DNA from: RGIG3701 sp031553595
GTDB taxonomy: Bacteria > Planctomycetota > Planctomycetia > Pirellulales > Thermoguttaceae
DNA length: 64,000 nt
Direction: 5' to 3'
NCBI GenBank assembly: GCA_031553595.1
Contig: JAVBLI010000018.1
Span: forward strand, 1 to 64,000
The notes under the pieces were generated by a model. The model was not told the DNA's origin. It saw nothing but the letters and a program-made list of their open reading frames with translations, and made no database searches. Shown piece by piece: positions 62,401 through 64,000 of the stretch; the first letter of the stretch is position 1; each line of letters begins with the position of its first letter. The translations under genes were made by a program, and so were the position numbers.

Positions 62401-63990
62401 ATTCATGCCGGAGGCCGTTAAAAAATCGGGATCCCTCACCGCCACCGTCGGGTTCACCGCCATCTCGCGCCGCGGCATCAGCCGAGGTAACTGATTCCCC
62501 ACGGAAAGAATACGCATTTTGCCGTAAAACGCGGATTTTTTCGTGTGGCGATTCGTCAGCAGAATAATCGGCGTTTTACTTTTCGGCCAAAAAATAATCC
62601 GGTGCCGTTCCCAGAGCTGGCCATTTTTCGCGTAATTTACCACCGTGGCTGGCACGTCGATTCCGGAATCCACCCCCACGGGGAGAATCGCCCCCGCGGA
62701 ATTCGGCTCCAGAATACTGATGCCCAGCGTCTGCTCCACGCCCGCCGGATACTCGATTTCCAGGATGTGCGGCATACCGATCCGTTCAAGCGCCAACGGA
62801 TACGCTTCCCAGCAGTACGCCGCGTCCTTTTTCGGGAAACCGGCCTCATCCATTACCCCGGACATCTCCGTGGCAGTGCTGCCCGTTTCCGGAAAGGCGG
62901 AAAAAGCGGTTCGCGAAAAGCCATCCGTCTGCTGTTTCACGGGAAGTTCCATCATGGAGCCCAGTTCCCCGGTAACGATTTTTACATCTCCGCTGCCGAT
63001 GGCCCCGGTATTATTCCGTCCCCAGCGCGGCAACTGAATGAATGAGCGGTTCATCGACTCCCACCATTTCGGACTCGTGGGGTCAATTTCCACCACGCGC
63101 GTGGTGGTCATCAGGCCGGTATCATCCAGCACCCGCACTTCCGGACTGATGGTGATGAGCTGCACACGCCGCTGCAGGACGATTTTTGTGGGATCCAGCG
63201 CGGTGCCGGAAAGCGGGCCGGAAGTCAGCGGCTTCACCAGCGGTTTCATCAGCGGATTCTCCACGGCATTCGCCGTCACCGTAAACACCACATCATAAAC
63301 GCCCTCCTCGCGCGGCAGCGGAATCTCCACCGGTAGCGCCGCTGCGTCATGCCCCGCCGAAAACGCGTACTGCTTTTTATGCAGCTCATACGTTTCCCGC
63401 CCGCGGAGCATCTGGACGTTCAGCTTCACCTCCGTCTTTTCCGAAATCGGCAGAAAATTCGCCGCCACCTCACACCGGAATGTCTCGCCCGGCTCAAAAA
63501 CCACATGGTCGCGCGGCATCCTCACCCGCAGCGCATCTCCGGGAACACGCTTCACGGAAAGGCGATTTCCGTCATCCCGCCCCCCGCCGGGCAGCAGCGG
63601 CGCCGAAAAGCCCTCCGCCAGCAGTTTCCGCAGCGGGATATCCATCCACAGGGCTCCGTCCATTTTCGGATCCCGCGAAAAACGGATTTTCAGCACCCCG
63701 TCCTCGCGCCACGGCAGCGTGATGTCCGCGCCATTAAAACTCTTGGGATTTTCCTGAGAAACCACCACCTGCCCGCGCACCAGAACGGCCGTCCCCGCCG
63801 CGTCCATTTCCACTCCCAGCGGCGTCAGCTCCGTCACCGGCCCGGACGTGCACACGATCTGGCCGTAAAACGCGTTCGTCTCGCCACCGCCCCACGTAAC
63901 CCGCACACGAATATCCGCCCCGGCGCACACACTGGCGCAAAACACCAGCAGAAGCACACCGAAAGTGGAGAAAATGCGGTAAAAATTCAT
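59497..63990 (-). CDS. Giant secreted protein with GH10-like (GHL10) TIM-barrel region
   Basis: The 1,497-residue protein has a signal peptide (GVLLLVFCASVCAGA) and beta-rich domains to about residue 580. A TIM-barrel region at about 600-1,050 resembles glycoside hydrolase-like GHL10/DUF187 proteins: LNYVGYNGLFLSIYADGSTIYPS, CDRESITFVPMMDF, ISLQLTDESIFV and QAKLYLTGTDFLNEAN. A jelly-roll-like carbohydrate-binding region lies near 1,180-1,360 (GNASLHMQSSGG ... WLDNIHLSDM). A Pro-rich tail (PPPPPPVPKPP) ends in a Lys run. A role in glycan binding or hydrolysis is inference. The coding region is complete, with its ATG 10 bp from the window edge. Confidence 0.65.
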   Translation of the reverse strand: MNFYRIFSTFGVLLLVFCASVCAGADIRVRVTWGGGETNAFYGQIVCTSGPVTELTPLGVEMDAAGTAVLVRGQVVVSQENPKSFNGADITLPWREDGVLKIRFSRDPKMDGALWMDIPLRKLLAEGFSAPLLPGGGRDDGNRLSVKRVPGDALRVRMPRDHVVFEPGETFRCEVAANFLPISEKTEVKLNVQMLRGRETYELHKKQYAFSAGHDAAALPVEIPLPREEGVYDVVFTVTANAVENPLMKPLVKPLTSGPLSGTALDPTKIVLQRRVQLITISPEVRVLDDTGLMTTTRVVEIDPTSPKWWESMNRSFIQLPRWGRNNTGAIGSGDVKIVTGELGSMMELPVKQQTDGFSRTAFSAFPETGSTATEMSGVMDEAGFPKKDAAYCWEAYPLALERIGMPHILEIEYPAGVEQTLGISILEPNSAGAILPVGVDSGIDVPATVVNYAKNGQLWERHRIIFWPKSKTPIILLTNRHTKKSAFYGKMRILSVGNQLPRLMPRREMAVNPTVAVRDPDFLTASGMNPGGVPGENGMYAGQGIPAGHAARVGNPAAGAHVPPPERMVATMFCRPIFPDFFSATKMPGGSAEFTLSDWLTFHDGAKRMVEYLNYVGYNGLFLSIYADGSTIYPSRMLGSTPRFDSGAFFNTGQDLVQKDVAEMLFRLCDRESITFVPMMDFSSPIPELEVAARFPMADPHAAHEPGVIRWTDAEGNEMTTRQGAGKEDIPRYNILHPRVQRVILACVAEVVLRYEHHPSFGGISLQLTDESIFVLPPPHWGMDPVTMEQFVAETKMNLQGTYEQRVKTLSSGPGKTAWMQWRAAKLALFYRQVAALLNRVPQAKLYLTGTDFLNEANHPELHPQLSSQPGQQVSARDILMQAGICMEFLQKDPKIVVPRCQKLVSGGNLSASAAGLGWQQAPGTYRTFQTQNTLATAFYHRPETLRLPAFDALSPYQPTFTWGMSHMTPAGSANRRRFAESLAMMDAQVILDGGWAPMLGQEDAIRSAIRVIRQLPPTRFAPARMSKTDEWRSQPIIFRSTVSGGKNFIYAINMTPFPLEGMVYLQPDASLRYGEPASAVGRNAVRLGTQRDETLAQDVRGTYWRVSLAPYQVEALRTEGPAVALYDPVASFPSSLEAAFQQQSLDLYGRLHGLKTPPLYMGLRNASFEDVSTAAESIPQWYVSVPKTAMNVPQGSARLDRQTAYSGNASLHMQSSGGPLKIMSQPFTTTATGRVSVSVWVKTGKSTKKSPLRVILEGDHHGILYRRTAMIHFPQGIMTPTPQDMSGRGEWTPYLIHVNDLPLENVTNMRLGFELTDAGELWLDNIHLSDMNFSPDEQRELARQLDAFRVRLQHGDLVSCVNFLEGYWPRFLRENIQPASISPQGMEMPDNSALPTDAVMAGHHAQAGSRAHVGESAGQPRGAGGASAVKPASAAGEKENAASSHGPKLPSLPSPPNLFQRQPEAEAPPPPPPVPKPPEKKKKSSLDKIRSFLHL

Positions 63991-64000
63991 GAAAATGGCG

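Overview
The window reads as a chromosomal segment of a Planctomycetota bacterium, probably a Pirellulales/Thermoguttaceae-type lineage. The evidence is gene content: large secreted proteins of unknown function, a squalene-pathway desaturase (HpnE type), a Sua5-phosphatase fusion, a second short SecA, a membrane-anchored squalene-cyclase-fold protein, an HzsA-like multiheme protein and an aspartokinase with a long four-ACT tail. GC content is high and genes are closely packed. No tRNA, rRNA, CRISPR array, phage or transposase was recognised. Lineage assignment is by inference, not by a marker tree.

Layout. 1-6.4 kb: tail of an unknown gene, mfd, a parvulin-type secreted isomerase and a small secreted protein, closed by an intrinsic terminator. 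6.5-14.5 kb: a polysaccharide-degradation cluster (heparinase II/III-like protein, GH106-like rhamnosidase with F5/8C domain, and a rhamnogalacturonan-lyase-domain/beta-propeller/triheme protein). 14.5-22 kb: a URO-D family protein, two xylose-isomerase-like TIM barrels and a tandem pair of paralogous secreted proteins. 22-32 kb: Sua5-LMWPTP fusion, orphan DNA methyltransferase, membrane TPR protein, YbjN protein, HpnE-like desaturase, five-zinc-ribbon membrane protein and an acetyltransferase. 32-40 kb: RecB/AddA-like helicase-nuclease, WD40-TPR protein, a candidate structured RNA, 2-hydroxyacid dehydrogenase and greA. 40-50.7 kb: aspartokinase, short SecA, YHS-domain protein, polysaccharide export lipoprotein, ThiH-like radical SAM enzyme and a toroid protein. 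50.8-55.2 kb (minus strand): HEAT lipoprotein, diadenylate cyclase, fliN, fliO, fliP, fliQ. 55.5-64 kb: secreted or membrane proteins including a PQQ-type propeller and a 1,497-residue GH10-like giant.

Two items are the best candidates for undescribed biology. First, a family of about 100-120 bp near-perfect inverted repeats (AACAGCAGCCGGGAA ... TTCCCGGCTGCTGTT with a GACCGGAT/ATCCGGTC core) occurs ten times, always downstream of a stop codon and usually within 25 bp of it. Second, a roughly 220 nt structured RNA candidate lies on the minus strand at 37944-38166, with its own sigma70-like promoter, an 8 + 10 bp long-range closing helix and a terminal U-run, just upstream of a WD40-TPR gene. 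A c-di-AMP synthase inside the flagellar export operon and arrays of 7-bp tandem repeats are further points of interest.

Sigma70-like promoters (TTGxxx-16/17-TATAAT) can be read upstream of several transcription units, so the housekeeping sigma factor appears to use a standard consensus here.
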